In this document: positions 6,789-7,582 of the stretch, in pieces | How the letters are laid out: each line of letters begins with the position of its first letter | Numbering within the stretch: the stretch's first letter is position 1 | Source: Sulfopaludibacter sp035551455 | Lineage (GTDB): Bacteria; Acidobacteriota; Terriglobia; Bryobacterales; Bryobacteraceae | Assembly: GCA_035551455.1 (NCBI GenBank) | Contig: DASZMZ010000231.1 | Span: forward strand, 1 to 7,582 | DNA length: 7,582 nt | Direction of reading: 5' to 3' | Notes under the pieces: generated by a model | What the model saw: only the letters and a program-made list of their open reading frames with translations | Told to the model about the DNA's origin: nothing | Database searches by the model: none | Made by a program: the position numbers and the translations under genes

Positions 6789-7343
6789 TTACTTGATCGG
6801 CATGCCGTTTTCCTTGCGAAAGTCGGCGAGCCAGGCGTTGTAACGGTCGGCGGCGGGGGTGCCGGGGACCAAGGGAGCGGTCAGGGACGGGGTTGTGCGG
6901 AACGAAGCCAATTGTTGAGTTTTCTCTTTGGTTTGTTCGGGTTGGGGAGCGGGTTTTTCGACCTCCTTTTCGTCCTCCTCCTTTTTCAGGCGTCGATAGG
7001 CGGCCATGGACTCCTTGTAGGTCTTTTCGGAGGCGGCGACTCGGCGGTGGAGGCGCATGAAGGTGGGGCTGGTCTTGTCGAAGGCCTCGCCGAGTTGGAT
7101 GCCGGTGCCGGGTTCGGCCTGTTTGGCTTCGTGGATCCAAAGTTCGGCTTCGACGCGATGGAAGCGGCGGAGGAGCCATTCGTGGCGGATGGCCGAGTCT
7201 AGGTAGAAACGCTGCTCGGGGTCGGTGGCGGTGTAGTGGGTATCGTATTCGGATTGGAGTTTGGCGAAGGCTTCGCGCGATTCTCCGATGACGAATTGAG
7301 ATTCGGCATCGAGTCCTGATTTGAGTTTTTCTTGAGTGGGCAT
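6789..7343 (-). CDS. Hypothetical charged helical protein (184 residues)
   Basis: I cannot assign a function. The protein has no signal peptide or membrane segment. Residues 12-72 (SREAFAKLQSEYDTHY, then FYLDSAIRHEWLLRRFHRVE) are predicted helical and resemble the core of a family of unknown function that I recall as multi-copy in Acidobacteriota, where a segment 'E..F..l...y.P.t..E..lv..iA...WrLrR...vE' follows an 'STGP.T.eGK...NA.kHGL' leader. That leader is absent here. Residues 100-145 are rich in Lys, Glu, Arg and Gln and probably form a coiled coil followed by a Pro/Gln/Glu linker. The C-terminus (160-184) ends with ADRYNAWLADFRKENGMPIK. The start is supported by CGAGGA about 5 bases before ATG. 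Codon and base use (many CGC, GAG and GCC read on the minus strand) suggest a real gene. The gene is convergent with the transporter. Confidence 0.7.
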   Translation of the reverse strand: MPTQEKLKSGLDAESQFVIGESREAFAKLQSEYDTHYTATDPEQRFYLDSAIRHEWLLRRFHRVEAELWIHEAKQAEPGTGIQLGEAFDKTSPTFMRLHRRVAASEKTYKESMAAYRRLKKEEDEKEVEKPAPQPEQTKEKTQQLASFRTTPSLTAPLVPGTPAADRYNAWLADFRKENGMPIK

Positions 7344-7399
7344 AGTTTCCTCGGGTCGTTTTCATGGTGACAGAGGGGGTGGGGGGAGTCTGAAATTGC

Positions 7400-7413
7400 G
7401 GACTTGGAAGTCC
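7400..7413. repeat. Small palindrome GGACTTGGAAGTCC
   Basis: A 14-base near-perfect palindrome (arms GGACTT and AAGTCC around GG) lies about 57 bases upstream of the 184-residue gene. On the plus strand it is followed by TTTGTTTTG, giving a weak terminator-like look, but no plus-strand gene reads into it. It may be an operator or a chance dyad. The rest of the 162-base gap (7344-7505) holds a G-run at 7375-7387 and the repeat at 7461-7500; no convincing promoter was found. Confidence 0.25.
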
Positions 7414-7460
7414 TTTGTTTTGTAGGTAACAAATATTGGCGAAACGAGAAATGGATTTTC

Positions 7461-7500
7461 ACCGCCGAGGCGCTGAGGCGCTGAGGAAGACGCGGAGGAA
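7461..7500. repeat. Short GC-rich interspersed-type repeat with GAGGCGCT units
   Basis: Between the HEAT-protein stop codon and the 184-residue gene lies ACCGCC followed by two exact 8-base units GAGGCGCT (7467-7474, 7475-7482), a third partial unit GAGGA, and GACGCGGAGGAA. The pattern resembles the dispersed 'ACCGC.GAGG.GC.GAG..GCGGAGGAA' type of intergenic repeat that I recall from many environmental bacterial genomes, often just beyond the 3' end of a gene, as here. The tandem units are seen directly; membership in a dispersed family is inferred because only one copy lies in this window. Confidence 0.5.
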
Positions 7501-7505
7501 GGCGA

Positions 7506-7582
7506 TTAGCGGAGCTGGTTCAGGGCTTCGGAGGCCTGGCGGCGGATGTTGGGGTCGGGGTCGTTTAAGGCTTCGCGGAGTT
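7506..7582 (-). CDS. HEAT-repeat (PBS-lyase-like) protein, C-terminal end only
   Basis: Reading the minus strand from the right edge, 25 codons are open up to a TAA at 7508-7506. They translate to LREALNDPDPNIRRQASEAL followed by NQLR. This is a textbook HEAT-like repeat: a helix ending, the turn 'NDPDPNIRRQA' (compare the common 'L.D.dp.VR..Aa.aL..l'), then the second helix 'SEALNQLR'. Such repeats build helical-solenoid scaffolds for protein-protein contacts. The rest of the protein, and any attached domain, lies outside the window, so the specific role cannot be given. It is on the same strand as the 184-residue gene, 162 bases upstream of it. Confidence 0.75.
   Translation of the reverse strand, partial: LREALNDPDPNIRRQASEALNQLR

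Noticed and set aside
6661..7365. A 234-codon minus-strand frame overlapping the 184-residue gene
   Set aside because: Composition (Arg, His, Pro, Thr runs) is that of a frame-shifted shadow, it runs into the 3' end of the convergent transporter, and the alternative frame has a better ribosome site and a family-like core.
7375..7387. G-rich run as a G-quadruplex
   Set aside because: Only two uninterrupted G-tracts are present close together, fewer than the four runs a standard quadruplex needs.
7199..7462. An 87-codon minus-strand frame starting at 7462
   Set aside because: Pro/Ser/Asn-rich, overlaps the start of the 184-residue gene in another frame, and has no ribosome site or similarity I recognise.

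Overview
The window looks like chromosomal DNA from a GC-rich, diderm, environmental bacterium, most likely an Acidobacteriota of the Solibacter/Bryobacter type. That placement is an inference. It rests on the Gram-negative form of DnaK combined with an HspR-type regulator, on the partial gene at the left edge (a CAAX-protease-like membrane protein of the exosortase/PEP-CTERM kind), on a small protein resembling a family I associate with Acidobacteriota, and on a short G-rich interspersed repeat. No rRNA, tRNA, CRISPR array, transposase or phage gene was found. Coding density is high, and the only intergenic gaps of note are about 100 to 160 bases.

Layout. All genes lie on the minus strand except a central plus-strand pair. 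Reading the minus strand from the right edge: the last 25 codons of a HEAT-repeat protein (7582-7506); a gap holding a GAGGCGCT-type repeat and a small palindrome; and a charged 184-residue protein of unknown function (7343-6789). The plus-strand pair follows: a YkgJ-type cysteine-cluster protein (4932-5381) and a DASS/SLC13-type anion transporter (5381-6775), whose stop and start codons overlap. Further along the minus strand come a two-CBS-domain protein and a short CbiX-type sirohydrochlorin chelatase with overlapping stop and start codons (4890-4109). Then comes the heat-shock operon dnaK-dnaJ-hspR (3975-398), and finally the 5' end of the exosortase-associated membrane protease gene (298-1).

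The best-supported story is the chaperone operon. DnaK (Hsp70) and DnaJ (Hsp40) are followed directly by HspR, a MerR-family repressor, but grpE is absent between dnaK and dnaJ, unlike the classical actinobacterial dnaK-grpE-dnaJ-hspR order. Upstream of dnaK is a near-consensus sigma-70 promoter (TTGACA, 17-base spacer, GATAAT). Six bases before its -35 box is an imperfect HAIR operator (CTTGAGC-N7-GCTCACA; known consensus CTTGAGT-N7-ACTCAAG), which overlaps the cbiX stop codon. This predicts a negative feedback loop: HspR, probably with DnaK as co-repressor as in Streptomyces, represses its own operon until heat stress draws DnaK away. The leader contains a compact GC hairpin with a CUCC loop complementary to the Shine-Dalgarno region, and a perfect 12-bp hairpin separates dnaK from dnaJ.

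Most of the window is ordinary core genome. I found no convincing undescribed defence or mobile system. The points worth a second look are regulatory (HAIR/promoter arrangement, missing grpE, leader and intercistronic hairpins, the inverted repeat before the protease gene) and two protein questions (SDT in place of SNT in the transporter, and the unknown 184-residue protein).
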